Shown here in pieces: positions 12,440 through 23,432 of a stretch of 64,000 nt of DNA; within the stretch, counting starts at the first letter, position 1; every line of letters begins with the position of its first letter. A model generated the notes under the pieces. The model was not told where the DNA came from and searched no databases. It saw nothing but the letters and a program-made list of their open reading frames with translations. The stretch is from Bostrychus sinensis (lineage: Eukaryota; Chordata; Actinopteri; Gobiiformes; Eleotridae). The stretch lies in assembly GCA_020698575.1 (NCBI GenBank), contig CM036255.1, positions 2,000,501 to 2,064,500 of the forward strand. The letters are read 5' to 3'. The position numbers and the translations under genes are program-made.

Positions 12440-12670
12440 GCCACTCCCCTGTTAGGATGTCCTTCCTCTATACCTCTGCCCTGTGTGCTGTATAAAAGGG
12501 CATTTATGTTTTTGTTATTAAACCCTCATTATTCTCCTCCCCCTGTTCTGATGTCCCTCCTCTCAGTTCCCCTTTACCCCCTCTGCCCTGAGTGCTGTAT
12601 TAAAGGACACTTACATGTATGTTTTGTTATTGAACAGTTATAATTCTCCTCCCCCCATTAGGATGTCCCT
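12440..12670 (+). repeat. Tandem duplication, unit about 105-115 bp
   Basis: Two full units and the start of a third. Each has GATGTCC(T/C)TCCTCT, CCTCTGCCCTG(T/A)GTGCTGTAT, AAAGG(G/A)CA, TTGTTATT and ATTCTCCTCCC in order. It is diverged, so not recent. Confidence 0.8.
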
Positions 12671-12937
12671 CCTCTGGCCCTCACGGTGCCTCCAGACATG
12701 TGTATGTAGGTCAGTTTGCTCTGCTCTGTAAGAGGATTACAGCTCTGCACAGGCAAGATGGACATCTACCCATCACTACATCCACTCAAACACTGCTGCC
12801 ATTCAGCAATGTTTTGTAGAAAATACTGAAAATAATCTGCTTTCATAATTCAAACTCCTAATTAATCTGAATATTATGATAGCAAAATTACCTCTAATAT
12901 GTCCCAATTTTAGCATGTAAATGTTTATATTATATAA

Positions 12938-12997
12938 AAAGAAAAGGAAAGAAAGAAGGAAAGAAGGAAAGAAGGAAAGAAAGAAAGAAAGAAAGAG
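12938..12997. repeat. GAAA/GAAGG microsatellite
   Basis: Purine-only tract of GAAAGAAA and AAGGAAAGAAGG units on the plus strand. It lies directly before a SINE-B head. Confidence 0.9.
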
Positions 12998-13002
12998 CAC
13001 CG

Positions 13003-13122
13003 CATATATGTGACAGTGGTGACAGTGGCTCGCCCACTAACCTGAGAGTTGGTGATTTGATTCCCGCTCTGCCCCAGTGCATACTGTCATGTCCTTGGGC
13101 AAGACACTTCACCAGCATTGCC
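13003..13122 (+). repeat. SINE-B head fragment
   Basis: Has the diverged B-box region TTGATTCCCGCTCTG and the CTTGGGCAAGACACTTCACC block of SINE-B. It is cut off at the start of the next element. Confidence 0.6.
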
Positions 13123-13126
13123 CTCT

Positions 13127-13533
13127 AGGGCTGGGACAAAAATTGTTTATGGTGACAATCCACCCCCACCCCTTCTGGATTTCTATTCATAATCAATGTT
13201 TTGTATACTGAAAACCATTGTCATACTTTATGAAAATGGTTTATGACATATTTTATACATTACATTACAATATATTAGTTTTTACAATGCCATATTAATA
13301 TATAAAAAATCTAACTATTATTATTAGTTGATGTTTAAAGTGTAGGTGTTACTAGACACTTACTTTAGTTCTCTTTGCGATTGTCTATTTTAGATAAAGT
13401 TTTTGTTCAAAGACTAATATTTTTTTCCCTGGCTCCATGCATTTTCACCACTGATAATTCCATGTTAATGATGTAGCAAAAGGTGTTGATCCAATGTGCA
13501 AATTTCAGTTTGTCTGGCAGCGAAGAGCAAAAA

Positions 13534-13568
<35 letters not shown>

Positions 13569-13975
13569 AGCTGTTAGTCCAGCCAGTAATACCTTTTTCT
13601 GTGAAAAGGTCCAGTCTGATAAATGTGAAAAATTATTAATTACAACACAAGTGGAGAAAAACAAAAGTCTTTGTCCAGTAATTCTGTTACATAAGAATAA
13701 ACTACTTTCCAAAGTATGAAGACTCCTTTGAAGTCCCAAAACATATGTATAAAAGTACATACAATATTATCAGACGGTCCGATACTTTTTTGACGTGATG
13801 CATAATAATGGGGCTAGTAATGCTAGTGAAGTGAGTTGATTTTAAAAATATTGCAGTAATTGATAATATACAATTGCAATTTTCGTTGTTTCGTAGTACT
13901 GTAAACTGAAAATTCAATACAACTGGAATCAGCACCAAAGTACTGTGATAGTAAAAAGTCTATCATCCCAGCCCT
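13127..13975. mobile_element. Terminal-inverted-repeat element, AGGGCTGGGA family
   Basis: Starts AGGGCTGGGACA and ends ATCCCAGCCCT. The interior holds a 30-base T run (13531-13566) and no transposase. The ends resemble those of the element at 9681-10946. Confidence 0.6.
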
Positions 13976-14348
13976 ACTAGACACAGTATGTGGCTGCTTT
14001 TGGATTTTTATTTGCTATGTAATGCAAAGACAAAGAGCCTACACACACTTTATAAAAAGGTACATCCTTTTTTCCAGGCTACTGCAAAAGTTTATTTGGA
14101 TTTGTAATGTCAATCTTCTTAAATACAGAAGTGACACGTATAGTGTTGTTTATGTCTCCTAATACATTATGACTTTACTAGCAACAAACAAACAAATAAG
14201 ATCACTGATGTTATCTTGTCACTATAAACCTGCTGCATCTCTCACTCTAAAAATATAGTCTGGCCTCTGAATGGACACACACCAGAGAGAACAAGCATTT
14301 CATAATTTCTGCCTCATTGTCCTATTTTTACCTTTATTTATTATTTAA

Positions 14349-15614
14349 AGGTCCCCTGTTCTGCTAAATTGACTTTGCTGAGCTTGTAACCATGTTATAA
14401 TGTTGTCTTCTCCTCAAAAACAGACCTGGAGTAATATTTTGTTTCATTCACACGTTTGAGTAATTCTGTTTGCTGAGGCGCTGCCCTTCTCCAGAGTTGA
14501 AAATGCTTGGTCCCAAGGCTCTACATAGATACATGAAATCAGAAAGTGTTCCTTCACATTTCTAAAGCCCATACACCATCACCCAACTTGTTCTGAGCAT
14601 TTGAGCGCTTAAACCGCCGTCATTACGATGCAGTCAGTCCATTTATCTATCTGTCAGTGTCATATTGCTAATAGCTGTGCTAATCAGCCATTTTATGCTC
14701 TGTCCAGGCCTCACCTTTGCCAGCAGGGGGCAACAGACATCTAATCCAAGCAAAGTCAAAGTAACAGCTCCACATGTTTTCTACATTTACATATACATTT
14801 AAATTATAAAACCTGCAATGCAAAGGAGTCCAACACTATTTCAAAAAGTGTGAAAAATATGCATTAGAGCCAAACCGATATATCGGCTGGCTGATATTAT
14901 TGGCCAATATAGCCCATTAGAAAATTATTAGTTATCGGCCTAATTCTGGCCGATATCCGCCGATATAAACAGTACTATTTTTACTGTGTGCTGGGGGGCT
15001 GGAATAAGACCTGTTTACTTGCAAATGATGGTCTTCTGCTATTTACTCAGCAGAGGGCATGCTGGTGTTCCCAAACAGTTGGGCTTTTAGTCTGCAGTTC
15101 ACAGGAAACTCCCCAAATCGCCTTCTCATGGCCTGAAAAGCTCAAAAAGGCAATAAAAATATTTTGCTAATTTCTCTGCCATAAAAGCTCATAGAACAAA
15201 AACACAAAAGGCAAGGCATTTTGTAGTTCTCTCCATGCTCTACTTGCAGAGCAAGTTTAAATGAAATTTAAGTTAAACAAATTAATACATAAAATACATA
15301 ATAATACTCCCCACACCAATACCCACTACAGCCTAAATAACAATCAGCATAAAGAACAATAAACAACTTTCTAGAACATTTTAAAAAGATGTTTAGTCTA
15401 ATAAAGTGGCCTGGGGTATACATGCCATATTCATATAAACAAGAGCGGAAAGAAAAATGCTTTAAAATACTTTTTCCTAATGTATAACTGTATCGGCCGA
15501 TGTATTGGATATCAGTATGCGTTTGTTACCTAATATCAGTATCAACATCAGTCTCAAAAAATCCATATTGGTTGGGCTCTAATATAGATATAATATATAA
15601 AAATATGGGACCTT
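14349..15614. mobile_element. TTAA-flanked non-autonomous element
   Basis: Ends AGGTCCC...GGGACCT with TTAA on both sides (14345-14348 and 15615-15618). TTAA duplications occur in Kolobok and piggyBac elements; which of these applies is not settled by the sequence. It is interrupted by the element at 14865-15581. Related partial copies are at 11674 and 39345. Confidence 0.65.
14865..15581. mobile_element. Nested inverted-repeat element, 717 bp
   Basis: Ends TAGAGCCAAACCGATAT / (reverse) TAGAGCCCAACCAATAT. The flanking 8-mers ATATGCAT and ATATAGAT match at 6 of 8 positions, which suggests an old hAT-type duplication. The interior holds many GGCCGATAT/ATATCGGCC motifs. No transposase was seen. 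Confidence 0.65.
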
Positions 15615-15689
15615 TAACTAGGAAAGTCCCACTGAGATTTAGAATCTCTTTTGTAGGGAGTCCTGGCCTCATTGGGAACCTGTTGTACC

Positions 15690-15845
15690 AGTTTTGGGAG
15701 GTAGAGAAAACCAAAGCACCCAGAGGAAACCTACACATGATAGGGGAGAACATGCTAACTCCACATAGAAAGACACCATCAAGGATTCGAACCTGGAACC
15801 TTCTTATCATGGGGCAACAGTCCTAACCACTTTGCCATTGTGCCG
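15690..15845 (-). repeat. SINE-A head fragment
   Basis: On the minus strand it reads GCGGCACAATGGCAAAGTGGTTAGGA and a B-box-like GGTTCGAATCC, then continues into the core. It overlaps the right boundary region of the preceding element. Confidence 0.6.
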
Positions 15846-17585
15846 CTCAAAATAAACGGTTGGTGCAACAAGAGGTGGAAATGTCTGAAGCAAAGAGATT
15901 CCAAACCCAATTTACTTGAAATGAGCTTACTGTACTGTAGAGTGAACCAACATTTTGTAATTTTGTTTTTCTGTTCTTCAATTGAAATGTGTCTGAGTAA
16001 GAAGTTGAAAGTTCATTCTAATGTAGTTATATTTCAGAGTTCATTTGCTGTACTTCATATTATGATTAGGGTTATGACGCTAAAACCATTTGTTCACTAT
16101 CAGCATTGGTAAGTCTCAGGAACTGACTCCAGCTCGGCTCCTGGCTCGCGAAAATCGAGTTTGGCTGGCTGTGTTAACATACACTGTGTACTCTGTGTAC
16201 CCAACACCTGAGAACAGAACAGTTGTCATTTTATTACAATGTTTTTGTCTGCCCAGATTGTTGCATTGGGTAAAACTGCTTTGACTCTGAGCATTACACT
16301 CCATCTCCATTCCCAATAACACACAAAACACAACAGTTCCATAAAGCTTTCTGAAATGTCATTGTGCCTTGACCTTCACAGCCTCCACAGTAACAACCTT
16401 TATGAGCCACTTCTTCTTCATGACTCTACAGCTTGACCTCAGATGACCTCTTCACCTCATGTTCTTACAAGAGTGAACAGTACTGCACAACCTGCTACTA
16501 CACACCGCTGTCTCATACACATCACTGATATTAATAATCATACTTTCATTATGAATCTGCTCACACGTCTAAAGCCTGTATTACTGCTGTTTGTGATCAG
16601 TATCTCGGAGCAGAGGGAAGAGGAGGGACCATGATGCAACAGCACTTAGCACCATTGCAAACCTCACAGAGCAGCGTTGGGATGGAGGAGATGGATATGA
16701 AAGAGAATATCCGTTGTGTGCTAAGTGAGTCGGACGTTTTGAGTTCATCTTGAAGTATTGGTGCTTTTCCTCGTGTGTAATGTGCCACAGAGAACACGCG
16801 TAAGACTTGCAAATACTTTAGGCTTTAGATACTACAGTGGTTGGACATGAATGAGAGACTGGCAGTACTTAGTTGAAATATACTCATAGCTCAGTTCAGA
16901 TGCTTTTAATGAGCCATTTTAGTTCTGCAGATTTCCATTGTCAAAGAAAGACAAAGCATCACAACCTGTACTTTTTTGATGACGCACAGGTTTTGGTCTA
17001 AAGTATACAGCAAATACTGCGCTCTCTGTCCGCGTTACATTGAGCAGAACTCAGGGCATTAATTAAAATGTAGGGAGACTGCTTCAGCGCTGTGAATTTC
17101 TGGTTGGAAGGACTAGGAATTATTCTGACTGCCACCCTACAAAACAAATAGCTACCACTAGCTTCCAACTTTATTTTATTTATTTTTTTAACAAGGATTC
17201 CTTTTGTTCTAATTACAAGCAAAGTATTACAACAAAAGGTTTAAAAAGCAGTCATCTGGACTTTTTAAAAGTCGAGATGACAGCTTTTTTCCAGGTTTTT
17301 CCAGGTTTTTAAGTTGAAGATGGTTCGCCTCTGAATTGACAAAGCCTCTTGGACAGGAGGCAAAATGAATTCAACTTTAAAACCAAGTCCAGCTTTTTAA
17401 ACCTTTTGTTGTGTTTCAACAACAAAGGAGGCGTGAGAGTGAGAGTCTTCACAGACATACACGCAAAGCATTACATTCATTCATTCATTCATTCATCTTC
17501 CTCTATTGACACTTAATAGGGCCATTTAAACCGGGTAGGTGTCTCCTGCTGGTCAGCACTCACACCTGAGCAAACAACGCTACTA

Positions 17586-18066
17586 TAGAGGTCGACCAAT
17601 ATGGGTTTGTCTATGGCTGATGCCAATACTGTTTTTCAATATTCAGAGCACCCGACGGCCAATAAACACTGCCATTTTTTTTTTTATTTTTTTTTTACTG
17701 ATATGTAGGGCAGATTTTGTTTTAGTAATGTTTATTAAGATGCAAACAAATGTGTTAGAATTGGACAATGAGAACAATTAAATTATTATTATTATTATTA
17801 ATTGTTTTTTGGGGAGAGCTACAAAATGCATTTGGATTTTTTGTTCTATGAGCTTCTATGCCAGAGAAATGAGCAAATCTTTTTATTGTAGTTTTGAACT
17901 TTTCAGGCTGAGATAAAGTGATTTTGAAATGCAGAGTACGAATCCAAACTGCTATGTTGGGGACTGGGGTCCTTCAGTCACATGGTTGTCCAAACATGTG
18001 CCTGACCAAAAATCTGGAATTGATTAAAAAATGCAAAAATCGGCCCAATATATCAGCTGACCTCCC
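17586..18066. mobile_element. Inverted-repeat element related to the one at 27045
   Basis: Starts TAGAGGTCGACCAATATGGGTTT and ends AATATATCAGCTGACCTCC. Internal blocks GGCTGATGCCAATACTG and GAGAGCTACAAAATGCATTTGG recur in the copy at 27045-28274. A (TTA)n tract lies at about 17783-17801. Confidence 0.6.
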
Positions 18067-18116
18067 GGCTGCTACATCATCATGGTGCGCTGTTTGTCGC
18101 ATGAAATCGCTTACAC

Positions 18117-19387
18117 CAGTGGTGTCAGTTTATGGTTCGGGCCGAAATTCAACAATCAGAGTAGGTCGTGGGCTGAACATAACGTAAAAAAAGAAATTAT
18201 AGTTTAAAGCGCTGCGTTGCGACAAGTTGGCCCCTGTCCAGGGTGTACCCCGCCTACGGCCCAAAGTTACTGGGATAGGCTCCAGTCACCCGCGACCCCT
18301 AACGGGAATAAGCGGTAGAAAATGAATGAATGAATAGTTTAAACCGTAAATTTAAATTGTATCACTTTTATAAGTCATTTTTTAACACTGGGCACTGTGT
18401 AATATGCTTTGCAAATTTCATAAAAATGGTGTTTATATTTTAACATAACAAACCCATCAGGTGCTGATATAATACTGCCTCACTTTTTAAAATTTGATGA
18501 CAGCAGCTTGTGTTAAAAACATTTTTAGTGTAGCTCTGCTCAAGGCCTGAAGACCACAAGCATATATCCAATACTAATAATAGTGTTGAAATGCATGTTT
18601 TATTCCTGGTCTTGTTGCTGAATTGTGGACAATCAACCTATTTTGTTGTAAAATGCTTAGTCCAGCTTTATTTTTTTTTAGTATTTAAGCATTTCCAGTT
18701 TGTTGTCTTTCACACTTTTGAGATGTGTTGCTGCTATCAAAGTCAAAATGAGCATTTATTTTTTATGAAGTGGTAATATATTTTAATCTTGTGAATAAAA
18801 TATTTTGTTTCTACCACTGCATTCTATTGTTTTTATACACAGTGTCAAGTCTGTCTTATTTCTGTAAACACAAGAGGACACAGAGCTGTTCCCTCTGTCC
18901 AGAGCTGATCAGTGCTGTGTCCTCTGTGAGAAAACGAGCTCACAGCAGCTTCACTTTGTGACTTTGCTTTATTAAACCCACTCTGCTGCTGAGAGACCAG
19001 ACTCCTTTACCTTCTGTAGCTTCTGCTTTGTCCAGGTTTTTGTACTTGTCCAGAGTGTGTTTATATCCTTTACTGAGCCTGTGGCCACATTAGCTCTCAT
19101 CCTGCTCTCACTCTTCACTTTTCCTGCTCACTTATTTCGGGGTAAAGTCTCTCTGAAGCCCGTGCGCGGAGCAGCTTTGTCGGAGATGAGACAAGTCACA
19201 GCGGCAGCGGGGGAGGGGGGCGACACGCTACGGAAATGCTGCACTGCATTATGGGACTCGTAGTTTTAGCGGTAAAAACACTGTATAGTGATCAAAACTT
19301 AATAGAACTTAGGAATTGTCTCGCAGGCTGGAGAGAAAAGTCTTGCGGGCCGCATTAGGCCCGCGGGCCGTATCTCTGACACCCCTG
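18117..19387. mobile_element. hAT-like element with 8-bp target duplication
   Basis: Starts CAGTGGTGTCA and ends TGACACCCCTG. GCTTACAC is present exactly on both sides (18109-18116 and 19388-19395), an 8-bp duplication typical of hAT elements. The 1,271-bp interior has no transposase; a SINE-A 3' end is inserted at 18216-18340. Confidence 0.85.
18216..18340 (+). repeat. SINE-A 3' fragment inside the hAT-like element
   Basis: Reads GACAAGTTGGCCCCTGTCCAGGGTGTACCCCGCC through CACCCGCGACCCCTAACGGG and ends in an AATGAATGAATG tail. It is one of the best-preserved 3' ends of the family here. Confidence 0.8.
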
Positions 19388-20009
19388 GCTTACACTTTTA
19401 AATCAGTTCAGTAAAAAAAAAGTCAGCCAGAAGCATGAATTTTGTGTCCTATAAGCACTGCATCATTTGTGCAAAATGAGCACATAATGTCCCCATACAA
19501 ATTATTAGGCTTATAGTTCTACAAATACAGTAATATAAAGTACAATCAGTGTGACCCCTGGGCTTGTTTCCCTGCAAAAAGACCCTTCCCTTGCTTCATT
19601 GTCAGGTCTCTCCCCCTTTCAAGAGAGCGCTTGAGTGACAATTGTTTTTTACACGTTTGCTAGGTTTAGTAGCCTAATTTAGCAACGCATGGCAAAAGTG
19701 AGGGAGTGAATCAAGTGCGTAGAGGTAAGACACTCCAGTGGAAGTAGTACTTTTGCAGAGTAAAACACATAGAAATCACAGTAAACTAAATAATAGCAAT
19801 AAAATAAGAATTTTACATGTTTGTTTTTCTCTGCGGTTCGGTACCAAACAGCCCACGGCCCAGAGGTTGGGGACCTCTGTTGTAGAAGATGAATTAGCAC
19901 ACCATAGGTGTCAGAAAAAGAATCACTCAGGTACAGGTATCAAAAACCAGGTATAATTTGATTTCTAAGTACTGGTATAGAAAAAATCTGAATGGTACCC
20001 AGCCTTAAG

Positions 20010-20215
20010 TGTGAGTGTACCACTCGTCCCAGGGCTGACACAGGGACATTTAGACTAACAACCATTCACTCTCTCATTCATTCACTAGGGGTAATTCAGA
20101 GTCACTAAAACACCTAACGCATGCATGTCTTGGGACAAAAGGAGGAAGCTGGAGTACCCAGAGAGAACCCCCAGTAACACAAGGCAATAGCACTAACCAC
20201 CCTGCCACCATGCCC
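20010..20215 (-). repeat. SINE-A copy
   Basis: On the minus strand it starts GGGCATGGTGGCAGGGTGGTTAGTGCTATTG, with the ACATGCATGCG block and then ATGGTTGTTAGTC; the far 3' tail is missing. Confidence 0.7.
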
Positions 20216-20972
20216 CATCATCTTCAACAACTTAAGTGCACAAAATCTAGAATCTGACTTTTGTTTATCTGCAGAGGCGGCTCAGGGTCATAGCTGTTGG
20301 TCAGAATGTGGTGAATCAGCAGAGTACAGGCCTCAGCTAACTCCAAGTGTCTAAACCACTGTTTGTGCAAACGTCCACTTCTGTCCTCTCCTGTCCCCTA
20401 TCATTGTCCGTCCCAGGGTGTAATTAGCCCATGATAACTGTTCTCAGTGTAAACAGCCTGGACAGTCATTAGAACATGATGGTGCTCTCTTCTCCTGTGT
20501 ACGCTCTGGCCTGGTTTCTCCTCCATCTCACTGTATTAATAATGGAGCAGCAGCGGGCTCTCCAGGGCTCTATGGATGTCCGGGCACAAAGGCCATGTGT
20601 AACTAGAACACAGAAATTCAAATTTGACAGGAAGAACCAGTGGAGACATGTGGGTCCTCCTCCTTCAGAACAATACAGGTCAGCTCAGATCCTGGCACAC
20701 AGGAAATGTCCGAGCTTTAAACTGTCTGACTTCCTTATAAGGTTTCACTCCTCTGATCACAATATGGCAACACAATTGTTTGGGATTGGAAACTATGAAT
20801 GCAGAGAACCTAGACATAACTTTTACTTGGTGTAATTTTGCAACTTCTTGCCAGAAAAAGCATGGTCTTGGAACTCCCTGAAATATGCCACAAAAAGAAT
20901 GAGTAGGCCGTCACAATATTTAAACACTCTAAGAACGCAGATATGCTGAAAGGAATTGCAACGGTAGATAGT

Positions 20973-21409
20973 GCTGCACGATATGAAAAAAAAAAAAAAA
21001 TCTAGTATTTGATAACTTGGTTAAAAATTGCAATAATGATATTAATGCAATATTTTAAAATAGGGCCTACTTTTCTGAAAGAAGTAAGTTAAATTCACTT
21101 CAAACTAAAAAGTAAGTTCCTTGTATTAAAACAAAATCAAAACTTATCCTAGACTAAACCAGAAATAAAACAGGGCTATATTGTATAATAAGGCTATACT
21201 GTGACTAAATTAAGGAAATTACCACTAAAACTGGACTTTTTAAACATTTTTATTTAGTCACACATTTTCATTTAAGGCACTGACAGGAAAATGACTTTTC
21301 AGCGTACATCTCAGTCAAATGGAGCTAGCGTAATTGTGATAATATTTAGATTCTTGCAATATTTCCTGATATTGCGATAACAATAATTCTGCGATATACT
21401 GTGCAGCCC
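20973..21409. mobile_element. Inverted-repeat element, GGGCTGCACGATAT type
   Basis: Begins GCTGCACGATATG and ends GCGATATACTGTGCAGCCC, flanked by TAGATAGT on both sides (20965-20972 and 21410-21417). The exact 8-bp repeat fits a hAT-type insertion. The interior is AT-rich and non-coding. Confidence 0.7.
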
Positions 21410-21429
21410 TAGATAGTGTTGAGACTTAA

Positions 21430-21816
21430 AGCAGAACTCAGTAACTTTCCTTTTTTCTTCTGTGTGTCTCATTTTTCGCTCTGAAACTCCCCCTACATTT
21501 CAAAGTAAAGTGCTATCGTAAATTAATACTCAGCCCAGACTCCTGCATGACCCCTCACTCAGCTTAATTTTCATTTTCCTCTCCTCGTATCCGTACAAAG
21601 TTTTTTTCTGCCATTGGCCACTCTGCCACAACAAAAATAAAGCCATCTATAGCTTGTTATTTTACGAACTGCATTGTGCCACTTTCCTGCAAGACTCCAG
21701 ACTTCTGTGAAACCGGGTCAGAGATGCAGCACACTTCATTTATCCCATAACTCATTTTAAAATCACACAGACTCCAAAACTGTTTATCTAAGGTAAAAAA
21801 GTGACTGAGTTCTGCA
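21430..21816. mobile_element. TTAA-flanked MITE, 387 bp
   Basis: TIRs AGCAGAACTCAGTAACTTT and (reverse) TGCAGAACTCAGTCACTTT, 17 of 19 matching, with TTAA at 21426-21429 and 21817-21820. It is non-coding. Similar single ends occur near 46078 and 47366. Confidence 0.75.
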
Positions 21817-22437
21817 TTAAGGCCTTTACATACTCTAATAATTCTTGAGGCTAGTTCTTAACACTTCATCTGAGCAGAAACATTTTTTTTCTCATGTTGT
21901 GTTCAATAACTATCTTGTGATTGATCAGAAATGTGAAGTGGGCGTGGTTAAGGAGCTGGCAGAAAAGTCGCTATAACAGTGGGCGGGGCCTTTCAGTTCT
22001 TAAGTTTCTTGTTAAGTATGAAATGCCCTGTGCAGAACTAACTTTGATCTTACCACTTCAAGAACATGAAAATAATTCTCTGTTCTTGTGCAGTATATAA
22101 CATGATTTAGACTTGAACCAGTGATGTTCTAGTTCAGGGGAAAATGAGACACAAAGCTTTTTTATCATTCATTACTGACCTCTTCTGGTTGGAGTTAGTA
22201 TCTTTGAAGAGCTTGGAAAATCTCTACTTTTTGCAGTAGTAAAGAATCCTTGGGCATACATCTAGATCCGCAAATTTTAATAAAAATGAAACTTGCTTTT
22301 TGAGTTATTGAGCAGACGAACAAACCAACTCACTCAAAGACATCATCACCTTAGCAAAGGTAATGACACCCAATAAACAAACTCACGTCAACACTGGCTG
22401 ACAGAGCTATACTTACAATATAATTGTCTGTTTCATA

Positions 22438-23085
22438 CAGTGATAAACAAACCATTTTCTGAGTATTGCTCTGAGCAGACAGGACCAGCTGACATCTGCA
22501 AAACCAGCCCTGAACCCAGACTGAATCAACCAACTAAAGACAGAGTGTGGGACATTCAGTGTCCTCAGTCATGTGGGGTAAAGACTTATGAGCATAATAC
22601 ACATGGTTTAATTGCACTGGCAAACATCTATGATAATGTAAAATATGAGGTAGAGAAGGAAATGAGAGTCATTCACACAGACCCAGGTAAAGTTTGATTT
22701 TCTCACACAAACTCGATTTATGCAACTTTCAATTAGATGTTTTACTCACTCATCATTATTTTTTTAAGTCATCTTGCAGCCATTGTTCAGAAAAAGTTGT
22801 TAAAATTGTAAACTTGTTTTGTTAAATTTAATTATATTTTTTTCTGAACAATGTACAGTAAGTTGGCTGTAAGATGAGTAAAAAAAATTAATGACAGTGA
22901 GTAAAACTTTCTTTCTGTGGACTTCTCCAGATGCTTCTGTGGAGCAGACACACATCTGGACAGATACCTGGAGGGTGGTTTTATTATGGGCCATTTTTCA
23001 TCTCAGCTGTCATCTTCAGTCTGTACCTATGTATAATGCTTATGTTCTAAAAGCTCCAAACTCACAGAATATTATTACAGTTTAG
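22438..23085 (+). CDS. Candidate two-exon gene fragment, unknown product
   Basis: A possible exon at 22441-22686 opens after a good acceptor (TCTGTTTCATACAG) and closes at a strong donor (CCAG|GTAAAG). The next acceptor, GTGGACTTCTCCAG at about 22932, leads into an open frame ending at TAG (23085). The phases agree (GAC CCA G|AT). The first exon contains IYDNVKYEVEK, a tyrosine-based motif. In another frame the second exon would read a hydrophobic run FFISAVIFSLYLCIMLMF, as in a membrane anchor. Cytoplasmic tyrosine motif plus anchor would fit a receptor of type II topology, but the frames disagree and no homologue is recognised. It may be a decayed gene or chance. Confidence 0.2.
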
Positions 23086-23255
23086 TCAGAAACTTACAAA
23101 ATGACAATAGCATCAAATTTAAGATCACAACATTGCCATAAAGTGATATGGTTCCTGTCCCCTGCTCCTCGTGGATATACAGAGATGATCTCAGCAGCAG
23201 ACAGTGAGCTCTGAGCAGTGTCTCCTCAGCACGTTACAGTACAGGCCTCTCCTGC

Positions 23256-23412
23256 TCACACACTCACACACTCACACACTCACACACTCACACACTCACA
23301 CACTCACCTCTGTCCTCAATACACACGCACGCACGCGCACACATACACACACACACACACACACAAAACACACAACACACACACAACACACACCACACAC
23401 ACAACACACAGC
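23256..23412 (+). repeat. (CACACT)n / (CA)n microsatellite
   Basis: CACACT units, then ACGC/ACAC variants and CA-rich DNA, leading directly into the satellite. Confidence 0.9.
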
Positions 23413-23432
23413 AGCATTCAACAGCACTGTCC

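Noticed and set aside
16603..16725. Possible exon with ATGATGCAACAG start and GTGAGT donor
   Set aside because: The acceptor is weak, the base before the donor is not G, and the 30-odd residues match nothing known.
8693..19881. One 11-kb hAT element between matching ends at 8693 and 19881
   Set aside because: The ends match as an inverted pair, but the flanking 8-mers differ and complete unrelated elements lie between; two separate copies are more likely.
20476..20835. 119-codon frame beginning with a hydrophobic segment
   Set aside because: No recognised family, no splice or promoter support, and codon use not distinctive; left unannotated.
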